A stretch of DNA of 26,444 bases from an uncultured Collinsella sp. (GCA_959019945.1 CAUEQD010000029.1:1-26444), one strand, 5' to 3'. Shown: positions 16,385-25,339, counted from the stretch's first letter. The notes: generated from the sequence alone by a model not told the origin. Translations and numbers: made by a program.

Positions 16385-16550
16385 CGCACAACGGGACCTC
16401 AGTTGAGTTCTATCCCGTATGGCAGTCGCTTCGCTCCTGCCCGCCTTGGTTGTGAGGGCGGTTTGGCGTTGGATCGGTTCTTTCTGATATATGCTGGTTG
16501 CGGCTCTTCTTTTGGGAGGAGTCGCTTTTTTGTTGCTAGGAGGTTGGCCC
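16385..16550 (+). other. Rest of the structured gene-free stretch before the methyltransferase
   Basis: Two further small hairpins follow the palindrome: ACGGGA/TCCCGT (16391-16396 with 16413-16418) with an inner CTCA/TGAG, and CCGCC/GGCGG (16441-16445 with 16457-16461). The DNA turns markedly G- and T-rich on the plus strand here. The reading frame of the next gene stays open back to an ATG at 16491 and would add a hydrophobic stretch, but that ATG has no ribosome-binding site. Confidence 0.4.
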
Positions 16551-17438
16551 GTGGCTGATGATTTGATTCGTTCTGAGCTGCTTTCCGTGGATTGGAATGA
16601 TGAATGGATGCGGCTGCAAGCTGCTCGGCGGCGGGCTGATGATTCTTTTGAATGGGATAAGCGGGCTCGGCATTTTCGGCCCTTGGAGACTGCCCCTTAT
16701 GCTCGGGATTTTATAAAGCTGTTGGCACTTGAGCCCGGCGAGTCGGTGCTCGATATGGGGTGTGGGGCTGGGTCGATTGCTATTCCGCTTGCTCAGGCTG
16801 GGCATTCCGTGATTGCTGCCGACTTCTCTCCTGCCATGTTGGGCACGCTTGATGCCGGCATTGAGTATTACGGGCTCGAAGATCTTATTACGCCGCTTGA
16901 GCTTGCTTGGGATGATGATTGGGATTTGGTTGGACCGGTCGCGAAAGCGGTGGATGTTGCCTTTGCCAGTCGGTCGGTTACGACGACCGATCTAAAAGGT
17001 GCGCTTGCCAAGCTCGACCGTACGGCTCGTCGGCGTTGTGCTGTCACGATGGTCGCCAACTCCAGCCCGCGCTATGATCTGCACTTGATGAACGCTATTG
17101 GCGCCTCGGTTACCTGCAGCAATGGCTTTGTGTACGCCTTCAACATCCTCATTCAGATGGGTGCCCTGCCGCAGGCCACGTACTTTGAATCGCCGCGTCG
17201 CGATACCTTCGACAGCCTTGAAGCGGGCGTGGCGGACTTTTCCCGCATGCTTGAGCATGGCAACGAGGATAAGGTCGATCGTCTGCGCGACTACATCGCC
17301 CAGCACATGATCGAGAATCCCCATGCCGGTGAGCCGGGCTCCAAGGGCGTGCCGCAGGGGCGCTATATGCTCGACCATATCCGTAAGGTTCGCTGGGCGT
17401 TTATTGCATGGGAGCCGGTCTCTGCGCCCAGCTCATAG
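16551..17438 (+). CDS. Class I SAM-dependent methyltransferase
   Basis: A 295-residue Rossmann-fold methyltransferase. Motif I is VLDMGCGAG (66-74), and the acidic residue that would hold the AdoMet ribose is D91 (IAADFSP). Substrate unknown. The start is GTG at 16551, preceded by AGGAGG with a seven-base spacer; an ATG 60 bases upstream in frame lacks such a site. Codon use is odd: the first 150 or so codons mostly end in T or G (GCT, CGG, GAT, TTT), whereas the last 100 use the C-ending codons of the neighbours. This may reflect recombination or a recently acquired 5' half. It is followed after 158 bases by yhbY in the same direction. Confidence 0.85.
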   Translation: MADDLIRSELLSVDWNDEWMRLQAARRRADDSFEWDKRARHFRPLETAPYARDFIKLLALEPGESVLDMGCGAGSIAIPLAQAGHSVIAADFSPAMLGTLDAGIEYYGLEDLITPLELAWDDDWDLVGPVAKAVDVAFASRSVTTTDLKGALAKLDRTARRRCAVTMVANSSPRYDLHLMNAIGASVTCSNGFVYAFNILIQMGALPQATYFESPRRDTFDSLEAGVADFSRMLEHGNEDKVDRLRDYIAQHMIENPHAGEPGSKGVPQGRYMLDHIRKVRWAFIAWEPVSAPSS

Positions 17439-17555
17439 CCTGTTCGCAGCCCGCACCGCCCACTCATTCGGCATCCGCATTCTTTTTGAACTGGGCAAAC
17501 GCGCTCCACACCGCGCCGTTCCTGCGTTATCGTGGGACAGCTCACGTAGATTAAG

Positions 17556-17570
17556 GCCCCGTCGCGGGGC
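17556..17570 (+). other. GC-rich hairpin in the yhbY leader
   Basis: GCCCCG pairs with CGGGGC around a TCG loop, 27 bases upstream of the yhbY ATG. There is no T-run behind it. It may end transcription from the methyltransferase gene weakly or affect translation of yhbY. Confidence 0.35.
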
Positions 17571-17596
17571 GCCCCATACATAGAAAGCGAGAACCC

Positions 17597-17896
17597 ATGG
17601 CACTGACAGGAGCCCAGGTCAAGCAGCTTCGCAGCATGGCCCATCACCTCAACCCCGCCATCATCATCGGCAAGTCCGATATTAATGAGGGCACCGTCGA
17701 GCAGACGGTCGCCTATCTGGAGAAGCACGAGCTCGTTAAGTGCTCCGTGCTCGATGGCTCCAGTCTTTCCGCCCGCGAAGCCGCCGAAGAGCTCGCCGAG
17801 CGCTGCCACGCCGAGGTCGTCCAGGTCATCGGCCGCAAGTTCTCGCTGTATCGCGAGTCCTCGCGCAAGGATATCGAGAAGATCAAGCTCGTCTAA
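17597..17896 (+). CDS. yhbY: YhbY family RNA-binding protein (CRM domain)
   Basis: A 99-residue single CRM-domain protein, the standard length for YhbY. In other bacteria this protein associates with the large ribosomal subunit precursor and helps its assembly. Family features are the N-terminal LTGAQVKQLRSMAHHLNP segment, the IIGKSDINEG loop (GKxG-like position, here GKSD) and the C-terminal VIGRKFSLYRES strand. ATG at 17597 follows AAGCGAGAA, a modest ribosome-binding site. A strong terminator lies 38 bases after the stop, so this is the last gene of its transcript. It converges on the giant regulator gene. Confidence 0.95.
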   Translation: MALTGAQVKQLRSMAHHLNPAIIIGKSDINEGTVEQTVAYLEKHELVKCSVLDGSSLSAREAAEELAERCHAEVVQVIGRKFSLYRESSRKDIEKIKLV

Positions 17897-17933
17897 GAGC
17901 CAATGATCCGGCGAGCCAACACATAGCAAGCTT

Positions 17934-17968
17934 ACGGGTGCCCAAGTACTTCGGGCGCCCGTTTTTTT
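17934..17968 (+). terminator. Rho-independent terminator of yhbY
   Basis: ACGGGTGCCC (17934-17943) pairs with GGGCGCCCGT (17953-17962), allowing one G-T pair, followed by seven T. The T-run overlaps the stop codon of the convergent regulator gene by two bases, so the two genes are packed end to end. Confidence 0.92.
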
Positions 17969-20966
17969 ATCGCTCGACCAACACGCGATTGAGCCGCCCC
18001 TCCACCAAGCGCTCGTATAGACGCCGCGTCTCGGGCTCGGGCACGCCATTGACCTGCTCCCTCAGATGGTGCATATGCCCACTGTATAGCTCGACGATAT
18101 CGCGCCGCCGCCCCGCCGCACTGTAGACACGCATGGCGCAGCGCACCATATCCTCACGCGCCGTTTCCTGTCGAAGCCCCGACTCCGCCAGCCAAATCGC
18201 CGACTGCAAATCGTTTTCTTCTAGAGCGGCATTTGCTCCCTTAATCATGCAATCGATGAACTTTGACTGCATAATGCGTCGCATACGCAAAAAGTAGGTG
18301 GGATTACAGCCATTGGGAACATACAGCGGTCCGGCATAAAGCTGCTCAATCTTAAGGCACAGCTCAACTAAATGGGGCCCGCGCGCACCCGTGCGATTTC
18401 CCAAAACCTCGCGGCTTATCTGGTCAAACAGCCGTACATCGGTCTTGACGTAGTCACTGTTGAGCCCAATGCATTCATTTTGGATGAGCACGCACGATTT
18501 GCCGTCCGGCGTCGGCCCCAAGGCCGAGCGCAGGCGTGATATCGTCGAGTACAAGTTGTTGCGGGCGCTATTGAACTCAGCATGGGGCCACAGTTCCATG
18601 GCCAGTGTCTCGCGGTCGACCAGCGCATCCATGCCCAGCGCAAGCCGTTCGGCGAGCGTTGCCGCTTTCTTGCGGCGCCACATCTTGTCCGTGATGGGAA
18701 ACCCGTCGCGCTCGGCGCGAAACGCCCCAAACATGCGAATCTCGATATGTTCGATAGCATCGACGGCTTCAACCTCGCCAGCCTGAAACAGGCGCTCACC
18801 CTCCCCTTCCAGATCGTCACGCAGCGAGTACCGCGATAGCTCGCGCACGGGGAGTTTCTTACGAATTCTGGCCGCCGGCTCGCCCAGACAATGCATGGCA
18901 AGGCGTGCAAAGAGCCGATACGATGGCTCTAGAATCCCCGCGCGATTCATGGACATCCAGGCCGCAAGATCGCTATCTCGCCCCGCGCAAGCCAAATGCA
19001 GCGCCACCATCCATGCTTCTGCACCACCAACCTGCGTCTGGCTTATATCGAGCAGCTCCGCCTCCTCGCGCACCGAAACCATCGAGGTGTTACGCAGATA
19101 CGCCGCACGCTCCAGCAGCAACGCATTGTCGCGCATGTATGCAATTGGCTCCTCAGCCAGTTTGAGCACCTGGACCGCGCGGAACTTCGCATTGACCGGC
19201 CGACCTTCTGCCAGCGATTGCCAGCCTTCTAGCAGCAGGCCAAACAGCTGAATCTGGTTGTCGCGCATGCGTACGGCAAAGCGATCGAGCTCGTTGAACG
19301 CCGCATCGTCGGTTACCGGCAAGCCGGAAAGGAGCCGCCGTGCCGCCAGCACCATGCGCACCCAGATAGCCGGCGCCTTAAGTCCACGTACATCGAGCGC
19401 GTCCCGTATCAGCGCCATCTCGTCGTCGCGCTCGTCGATCCTCGCAAACGACCCATCGAAGAGCTCCACTAGCATGCTATCGGCCCGTATAAAAGTCCCC
19501 GCGATATCGAGCTCGCAGTCATATGCTTTGCGCGTTTTGAGCTGCTGCAGAGCACCACCGTCGTCTCCCCGCTCAGCCAACCAGTGCTTGGCCCCGATAT
19601 GTGCAAAGAGCATGTCGAGTGCCGTGTGTTCCGTCTCGATTTCCGGCACAGCAAGGTTCATGGGAAGCCCAAGCCCGTTGTCCCCATAGCAAACTGCCGT
19701 AAGGACCTGGGCGACCTTCCACGAAACAGGATCTATTTCACAGGCTGCCCGATCGCCCGCATGCTCAATGAGCGATGCCATGCAGCGGGCGAGCTTTGTG
19801 TTGGACACGCTGACCGCCGCCAAATATACGCCGAGTGCCTCGGCAGGCGTTGGCTCTGGAGCGTGATCTTCGGCATCGATCGTACTCAACGCCGCCCGGC
19901 AGACATCGGCACCGTGCCCCGTCAGAGCAAGATCGACCCCATACTGCCCGGCAAGTTCAAGGACCACGCTACGGTCCAGAAAGGCGTCGGCCAGGTCCAT
20001 CGCCGCATCACATCGGCCTGCCTTGAGCAAAATTCGAGCCGCCCGCGGAACTAGCTCGGGACGGATCTCGGCCACCAACTTTCGCAGGCGAAGCCGTCCG
20101 TTATCCTCGGCGCCCAAGCACGTAAAGCTCCGGTCGGCCGGATCTAAACCAAAGATCGGGTAATCGCGTACAAGGTAGGACTGGTCGATCATCGACAGCC
20201 TCACTCCACAAGCCTCGAGTTCTGCAATATTGCCCTCGCCCATCAAGATCATGAGGCAGGCAACGCAGAACAGCGCATTATTATCGAGCGAAGCAAGATC
20301 GACAAGTGCCGCACCATACACGTTGACAATCTCGCTTTCGAGCAGACCGGCAACATCGCCCTGGCCGTACAGACCCGTCTGCAAAGCCGAAACAAGCTCG
20401 GGCACACCCTGTGTGAGCTGGTAAAAGTCAAGCGATGTGCTAATCGAAAACGCCGATGCCCACGCCGAATACTCATAGGCATGCACCTTGAGCATTTGCG
20501 CATTGATCTTAACCGAGTCACCCAGCCCATGAATCAGCTGACGATTTGAAGGACGGCAGGAGATAAAGACCCCTACCCCCATAGCGCGCAGGCCGCGAAT
20601 CCTGTCAATGAGGTCTTCGGTATCGTGCTGATCGAGATTTGGCACATTATCAATCGCGACAAGGGAATGCGGCTTGTCTTTGAGCTCTTCGGTTACCACC
20701 TCGAGCTGCATAAACACCTCGCGCCCAATGGCTCGATCCGCCTCGATAATCCGCACGGGGCCTCGCGTCGGGTCACTTTTTACCTCTTGGGTGTACTGCA
20801 GAAGCACCGAGGTTTTCCCAAAGCCATCAGGCGCGTAGAGAACCACGATGCCGGCCTTTCGGCCCTTGGCGATAAGCTCATTTAGCAGACGCTCACGTCG
20901 CACCATATAGCCTCCGCCCAGCGGCATCAGTTCGAGGTCGTCTATACTATCCAAATCGTTTACCAT
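17967..20966 (-). CDS. Large MalT-like ATPase regulator with C-terminal winged helix and BTAD domain
   Basis: A 999-residue transcription regulator. A STAND-type P-loop is seen at APDGFGKTS (45-53), the MalT form of Walker A, with a Walker B-like VAIDNVPNLD about 70 residues later. A long alpha-helical middle (about 300-730) has no recognisable motif but would fit TPR-like helices. An OmpR-type winged helix follows (about 739-830, with KKAATLAERLAL and ARNNLYSTISRLRSALG), then a bacterial transcriptional activation domain to the end. MalT itself carries a LuxR-type helix-turn-helix; here the SARP-type DNA-binding pair takes that place. ATG at 20966 has AGAGGAG upstream. The gene stands alone, with a 448-base gene-free region before it, so its targets are unknown. 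Confidence 0.88.
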   Translation of the reverse strand: MVNDLDSIDDLELMPLGGGYMVRRERLLNELIAKGRKAGIVVLYAPDGFGKTSVLLQYTQEVKSDPTRGPVRIIEADRAIGREVFMQLEVVTEELKDKPHSLVAIDNVPNLDQHDTEDLIDRIRGLRAMGVGVFISCRPSNRQLIHGLGDSVKINAQMLKVHAYEYSAWASAFSISTSLDFYQLTQGVPELVSALQTGLYGQGDVAGLLESEIVNVYGAALVDLASLDNNALFCVACLMILMGEGNIAELEACGVRLSMIDQSYLVRDYPIFGLDPADRSFTCLGAEDNGRLRLRKLVAEIRPELVPRAARILLKAGRCDAAMDLADAFLDRSVVLELAGQYGVDLALTGHGADVCRAALSTIDAEDHAPEPTPAEALGVYLAAVSVSNTKLARCMASLIEHAGDRAACEIDPVSWKVAQVLTAVCYGDNGLGLPMNLAVPEIETEHTALDMLFAHIGAKHWLAERGDDGGALQQLKTRKAYDCELDIAGTFIRADSMLVELFDGSFARIDERDDEMALIRDALDVRGLKAPAIWVRMVLAARRLLSGLPVTDDAAFNELDRFAVRMRDNQIQLFGLLLEGWQSLAEGRPVNAKFRAVQVLKLAEEPIAYMRDNALLLERAAYLRNTSMVSVREEAELLDISQTQVGGAEAWMVALHLACAGRDSDLAAWMSMNRAGILEPSYRLFARLAMHCLGEPAARIRKKLPVRELSRYSLRDDLEGEGERLFQAGEVEAVDAIEHIEIRMFGAFRAERDGFPITDKMWRRKKAATLAERLALGMDALVDRETLAMELWPHAEFNSARNNLYSTISRLRSALGPTPDGKSCVLIQNECIGLNSDYVKTDVRLFDQISREVLGNRTGARGPHLVELCLKIEQLYAGPLYVPNGCNPTYFLRMRRIMQSKFIDCMIKGANAALEENDLQSAIWLAESGLRQETAREDMVRCAMRVYSAAGRRRDIVELYSGHMHHLREQVNGVPEPETRRLYERLVEGRLNRVLVER

Positions 20967-21354
20967 ACCTGCTCCTCTACTCGACCGTATGGACACCGTA
21001 ACCTCAAGACTATACAAGCCGCACCATGAATAGAGCGGTTTTGTGTTTTAGGTTGTCTTTCGGTACGCAAGCGGCAAGTTTTTGTACAGCGAGGGCCGAT
21101 TGTTATTAATCCCCCGACTAATCGGTCTTTAAGCAGGTAAATGAGCTTGTCAGCTTGTCCCATCTAAGCGGCAGTGTAACGCAGATGAACAAGGTTCAGC
21201 TATGTCATTCAACTCGCCTAGCACCCGCTACCGTCTACGACCTTTTAGTGGCATTTTTGCATAGAATCTGGTATGAAATGAATCAAACTGTTGGACATCC
21301 GGCATTCGTCAAGCTTGCGGCAAGATTTTGGTCAAGCGGGCGGAAAGGGATAGC
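20967..21354. other. Gene-free region between the regulator and nagB
   Basis: No credible gene in 388 bases; the open frames are short and lack ribosome-binding sites. On the minus strand TTGATT and TATGCA are spaced 17 bases near 21260-21285 and could form a weak promoter for the regulator gene, leaving a leader of about 300 bases. TATAGT near 21012 is another -10 candidate. A weak 6-bp inverted pair (CCGATT/AATCGG) lies around 21095-21128. Confidence 0.4.
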
Positions 21355-21382
21355 AAAAAGGCCCCCGCAAAGCGGAGGCCTT
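21355..21382 (-). terminator. Rho-independent terminator of nagB
   Basis: Read on the minus strand, AAGGCCTCCGC pairs with GCGGGGGCCTT around a TTT loop (one mismatch) and is followed by a T-run. It lies 33 bases after the nagB stop. Confidence 0.9.
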
Positions 21383-21414
21383 AGGCAAGGCTATGTCGAG
21401 GTGCAGGATTCGCG

Positions 21415-22143
21415 CTACTCGCAGAGCGAAAGGGCGGCCTCGTCGGCAACGACAACGCAGTTGGTGTGCAGCTGCAGGATCGAAGCCGGGCACGCGGGCG
21501 TAACCGGACCGTAGCACATGTCATGCACGGCCTGAGCCTTGGCCTCGCCGTTGGCGACGACCAGGATCATGCGGGCATACATGATGGTCTGGGTACCCAT
21601 GGTGTAGGCCTGACGGGGAACGTCGTCGATGCTGTCGAACAGGCGGCTGTTGGCCTGAATGGTGCTCTCGGTGAGGTCGACGCAGTGCGTGCCCTTGGAA
21701 AAGTGGTCATCGGGCTCATTGAAGCCGATGTGGCCGTTGTTGCCAATGCCGAGCAGCTGCAGATCCGGGTAACCGGCGGCGGCGACGATCTTGTCGTACT
21801 CAGAGCAGGCAGCGGCGGCGTCGGGGTTGGAACCGTCGGGCACATGCGTGTTGTTCAGGTCGATGTTGATGTGATCGAAGAAGTTCTCACGCATAAAGTA
21901 GTGATAGCTCTGGGGATCGTCGTGCGAAAGGCCGCGATACTCGTCCAGGTTGTAGGTGCTGACCTCGGCAAAGTCGACGTCGCCCTTCTCGTACCAAGCA
22001 GCGAGCTGCTTGTAGGCACCGATCGGGGTGGAGCCGGTGGCAAGGCCCAGCACACAGTCGGGCTTGAGGATAACCTGCGCCGAGATGATATTGGCGGCCT
22101 TGCGGCTCATATCCTCGTAGTCTTTAGCTTTAATGATCTTCAT
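21415..22143 (-). CDS. nagB: Glucosamine-6-phosphate deaminase
   Basis: Converts glucosamine 6-phosphate to fructose 6-phosphate and ammonia, feeding amino sugars into glycolysis. It has 242 residues. The phosphate-binding ATGSTP loop (35-40), the catalytic base D67 in NLDEYRG, and the GIGNNGHIGFNEP block are all present, with H138 and E143 of the ring-opening triad. The E. coli aspartate of that triad is N136 here, as in many Gram-positive enzymes. ATG at 22143 is supported by AAAGGA upstream. No nagA lies next to it. It is followed by a strong terminator and preceded by a structured leader and the PTS IIA gene. Confidence 0.97.
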   Translation of the reverse strand: MKIIKAKDYEDMSRKAANIISAQVILKPDCVLGLATGSTPIGAYKQLAAWYEKGDVDFAEVSTYNLDEYRGLSHDDPQSYHYFMRENFFDHINIDLNNTHVPDGSNPDAAAACSEYDKIVAAAGYPDLQLLGIGNNGHIGFNEPDDHFSKGTHCVDLTESTIQANSRLFDSIDDVPRQAYTMGTQTIMYARMILVVANGEAKAQAVHDMCYGPVTPACPASILQLHTNCVVVADEAALSLCE

Positions 22144-22415
22144 TACGCGTCCTTTCTCGTACAAGAGAGGCAAGGCTCCCTTTACAAGCACTTGCCCGCG
22201 GCCCGCGTCGGCCGCAACCAACGTGTGCGGCCACCAGGGCGAGGTCGCGTAATGTATGTGTCTCGTGTCTAGCCGCGTCGAGGCCCCTGCCCGTCCACGG
22301 TGACCCGAAGCCTTTTAGCTTCGGACAGTTCCCATCTTGCCACGGAGGGCGTCCTCTTTCAAGGGCGCCCTCCGTAAACGTGTTTGAATTGTAGGCTAAT
22401 GGCCACGTGCACTTG
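22144..22415 (-). other. Gap between crr-like gene and nagB with two perfect hairpins
   Basis: No gene seen. CCGAAGC (22305-22311) pairs with GCTTCGG (22318-22324), and ACGGAGGGCG (22342-22351) with CGCCCTCCGT (22366-22375, 14-base loop). Neither is followed by a T-run. A TGTCTAGCC sequence near 22266 resembles one and a half arms of the GntR operator at 4739, but is not palindromic. Confidence 0.5.
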
Positions 22416-22913
22416 CTATCGCTCGCGAGCAACGATGAGCTGGTCCATCTCTTCGACATGCACGCCAACGGAGCCCTTGATGCTCGAGAACTCAACGGAG
22501 TTGCACACCAAGATGGGAACCGTCACATCGTAGCCCTCGGCAGCAATTGCCTCGCGATCGAACTCAATGAGTACATCGCCCTTATGGACGATGTCACCCA
22601 CTTGCGCATGTACGGTAAAGTGCTTGCCCTCGAGCTGAACAGTGTCCAAGCCAACGTGGATGAGCACGTGCAAGCCATCGACCGTGTTGAGCGCAACGGC
22701 GTGTCCCGTGGGAAAAATGGCCTCGACCTTGGCGTCTGCCGGCGCAATCACGCGCGTACCCGTAGGCTGAATCGCCACGCCCTGGCCCAAAAGGCCGGTG
22801 GCAAATGTCTGGTCATTGACCTCGGACAACGGAATGACGTCGCCCGAGATGGGAGCATCCAGCGTAAGGACTCGACCACGCATACCAAAAGACCTTAGGA
22901 CTTTAGTGAACAT
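22416..22913 (-). CDS. crr: PTS glucose-type IIA protein
   Basis: Cytoplasmic phosphocarrier of the PTS that passes phosphate from HPr to EIIB domains. Its 165 residues match stand-alone IIA-Glc. The phosphorylated histidine is H86 in LIHVGLDTV and the second active-site histidine is H71 in FPTGHAVALN. ATG at 22913 has GAGGGGG upstream; a later ATG at residue 11 is possible. It is the only IIA domain in the window and could serve permeases without one, including the EIIBC at 1858-3327. Its place between glmM and nagB suggests a role in amino-sugar uptake too. The gene name is used by analogy; a regulatory role like that of enteric Crr is not implied. Confidence 0.93.
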   Translation of the reverse strand: MFTKVLRSFGMRGRVLTLDAPISGDVIPLSEVNDQTFATGLLGQGVAIQPTGTRVIAPADAKVEAIFPTGHAVALNTVDGLHVLIHVGLDTVQLEGKHFTVHAQVGDIVHKGDVLIEFDREAIAAEGYDVTVPILVCNSVEFSSIKGSVGVHVEEMDQLIVARER

Positions 22914-22984
22914 GATCCCCCTCGGACATACCAATCAACCAAAATAGCTTTAACAGTTTACCACTTGGCACCCGTTTTTGACCA

Positions 22985-24322
22985 TTAGGGAAGTTCGCGC
23001 TTGACAACCTCGACGATGTCGTCGACAACACGCTGGGTCAGCTCGTGCGTCTCCGCCTCGGCCATAACGCGAACCAGCGGCTCAGTACCGCTCGGGCGCA
23101 CCAGAATGCGGCCGCGGCCGTCAAGCTCCTTCTCGGCGGCAGCGACGGCGTCCCAAATGGGCTGACAATCGTCCAGACCGGCCTTGTTGTCGGAATGCAC
23201 GTTGACAAGCACCTGCGGGTACTTCTTCATGATGCCGGCAAGGTCGGTGAGGGTGCGGCCGGTGCGCTTAAGCACGGCCAGAAGCTGCAGGGCCGTCACC
23301 AAGCCGTCGCCGGTGGTGTTGTGCTCCAGGAAGATGATGTGGCCGGACTGCTCGCCGCCGATGACAGCGCCGTCCGCGAGCATGCGCTCCAAAACGTAGC
23401 GGTCGCCCACGGCGGTCTGCACCATCTCAAAGCCCTGCTCCTTCATGGCGATGGAGAAGCCAAGGTTGCACATAACGGTCGAGACGATCTCGGAGTTGGC
23501 GAGCTTACCGCGAGCGGCCAGGTCGGAGCCGCAGATGGCCAGGATGTAGTCGCCATCGATCTCGTTGCCCTCGCTGTCCACGAACAGCACGCGATCGGCG
23601 TCGCCATCGTGGGCCAGGCCGATGTCGGCATGGGTACGCAGTACGAGCTCACGCAGGGGCTCAAGGTGAGTGGAGCCGCACTCGACGTTAATGTCGGTGC
23701 CGCAGTAGTCGGTGTTGATGGCATGGACCGTGGCGCCCAGGCGCTGCAACGCGGCGGGCGTGGTCTGGCAAGAAGCGCCGTGGCCGCAGTCGACGGCAAC
23801 AACCAGACCGTCGAGTTTAAGGCCGTCGAGGGTGCTGATAGCGTGGTCGACATATGCCTTGCGAGCGTCCTTCATCTTGATGATGTGACCCACACCGGCA
23901 CCGGTCGGCAGCGTATCGGCAGCCATGGCCTCCTCGGACATGACCCAAGCGCTGATCTCTTCCTCGACAGCATCGGGAAGCTTCATGCCCTTGCGGCTAA
24001 AGAACTTGATGCCGTTGAACTCCGGAGGATTGTGCGAAGCAGAGATGACGATGCCGCCGTCGAGCTCGTTTTGGACGGTGAGCAGCGCCACGGCCGGCGT
24101 AGGGATAACGCCGCAGCAGTGCGGGCGGCCGCCCTCGGCCATAATGCCGGCGGTCAGAGCACTCTCGAGCATGGTGCCCGAAAGACGCGTGTCACGGCCG
24201 ATGCAAATGTCCGGACCAAGGAACTTGGTCGCCGCACGGCCAAGGCGAAACGCGAGGTCGCACGAGAGGTCGGCGTTGGCGACGCCACGGACGCCGTCGG
24301 TACCGAAGATGTTCTGGGGCAT
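22985..24322 (-). CDS. glmM: Phosphoglucosamine mutase
   Basis: Interconverts glucosamine 6-phosphate and glucosamine 1-phosphate, the step leading to UDP-GlcNAc and peptidoglycan. It has 445 residues, the normal length. The N-terminal FGTDGVRG signature is at 6-13, the phosphorylated serine is S96 in ISASHNPP, the magnesium loop DGDADR is at 239-244, and the phosphate-binding RPSGTEPLVRV is near the C-terminus. ATG at 24322 is preceded by AAGGAG. It follows rplM-rpsI in the order typical of Actinobacteria, though a strong terminator separates it from rpsI. It uses the same substrate as nagB, so the two compete at GlcN-6-P. Confidence 0.98.
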   Translation of the reverse strand: MPQNIFGTDGVRGVANADLSCDLAFRLGRAATKFLGPDICIGRDTRLSGTMLESALTAGIMAEGGRPHCCGVIPTPAVALLTVQNELDGGIVISASHNPPEFNGIKFFSRKGMKLPDAVEEEISAWVMSEEAMAADTLPTGAGVGHIIKMKDARKAYVDHAISTLDGLKLDGLVVAVDCGHGASCQTTPAALQRLGATVHAINTDYCGTDINVECGSTHLEPLRELVLRTHADIGLAHDGDADRVLFVDSEGNEIDGDYILAICGSDLAARGKLANSEIVSTVMCNLGFSIAMKEQGFEMVQTAVGDRYVLERMLADGAVIGGEQSGHIIFLEHNTTGDGLVTALQLLAVLKRTGRTLTDLAGIMKKYPQVLVNVHSDNKAGLDDCQPIWDAVAAAEKELDGRGRILVRPSGTEPLVRVMAEAETHELTQRVVDDIVEVVKRELP

Positions 24323-24370
24323 AGGATCGCTCCTTCCCAAGTGGGCAAAACGCAGCCGCCCACCCTAGTC

Positions 24371-24416
24371 GAAAAAGAAAAGCGGGACCCGCCGAGCAAT
24401 CGGCAGGCCCCGCTTG
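24371..24416 (-). terminator. Rho-independent terminator of rplM-rpsI
   Basis: On the minus strand a long stem (AAGCGGG-CC-GCCGA with TCGGC-GG-CCCGCTT, two mismatches) is followed by TTTTCTTTTT. It lies about 30 bases after the rpsI stop. Confidence 0.92.
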
Positions 24417-24445
24417 TACATTGCATCTCGTAAGGAGATAAAACC

Positions 24446-24841
<396 letters not shown>

Positions 24842-24843
24842 CT

Positions 24844-25287
24844 TTAAGCCTCCAGCTCAATCTTCGTGGGGTTCTGGGCAGCATGCGGATGCTCGGCACC
24901 AGCGTAGACCTTAAGCTTGGTCATCTGGGCACGGCCGAGGGTGGTCTTGGGCAGCATGCCGCGAACGGCGCGCTCGATGACCTTCTCCGGGTGCTTCTCC
25001 ATAGCCTGGCGGAAGCTCTCAGCCTTGAGGCCGCCGTTGTAGCCGCTGTGGCGATAATAGGTCTTCGTGTCGGCCTTGTTACCGGTAAGCTGGACCTTAT
25101 CGGCATTGATGACGACAACGAAGTCGCCGCAGTCGCTGTTGGGCGTGAACTGGGGCTTGTTCTTACCGCGCAGGATCATTGCGATCTGGGTGGCAAGACG
25201 GCCCAGGACAGCACCATCGGCGTCGACGAGAACCCAGTTGCGCTGGACCTCGCCCTGCTTGGCGTAGTGAGTCGATTTCGAAATCAC
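24844..25287 (-). CDS. rplM: 50S ribosomal protein L13
   Basis: Large-subunit ribosomal protein, 147 residues. Recognisable segments are RNWVLVDADGAVLGRLA, the YYRHSGYNGGLK block, and RAVRGMLPKTTLGRAQMTKLKVY. The start is GTG at 25287 with GGAGGAG upstream. It is the first gene of the rplM-rpsI operon and has a good sigma-70-type promoter at 25354-25381. Confidence 0.99.
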   Translation of the reverse strand: MISKSTHYAKQGEVQRNWVLVDADGAVLGRLATQIAMILRGKNKPQFTPNSDCGDFVVVINADKVQLTGNKADTKTYYRHSGYNGGLKAESFRQAMEKHPEKVIERAVRGMLPKTTLGRAQMTKLKVYAGAEHPHAAQNPTKIELEA

Positions 25288-25319
25288 TTAGACTCCTCCA
25301 TGTACAGTACGTGTTGTTA

Positions 25320-25339
25320 CAGAGATTCACGGGGCTCTG
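25320..25339 (-). other. Small hairpin in the rplM leader
   Basis: CAGAG (25320-25324) pairs with CTCTG (25335-25339) in the short leader between promoter and start. In some bacteria L13 controls its own mRNA through a leader hairpin; this one is too small to assign to a known family. Confidence 0.3.

Noticed and set aside
21155..21514. 119-codon plus-strand frame in the gap before nagB.
   Set aside because: It runs through the nagB terminator into the nagB coding region and has no ribosome-binding site or family resemblance.
23045..24433. 462-codon plus-strand frame opposite glmM and the rpsI terminator.
   Set aside because: It reads through a terminator hairpin and lies antisense to a clear glmM gene; composition is that of a shadow frame.
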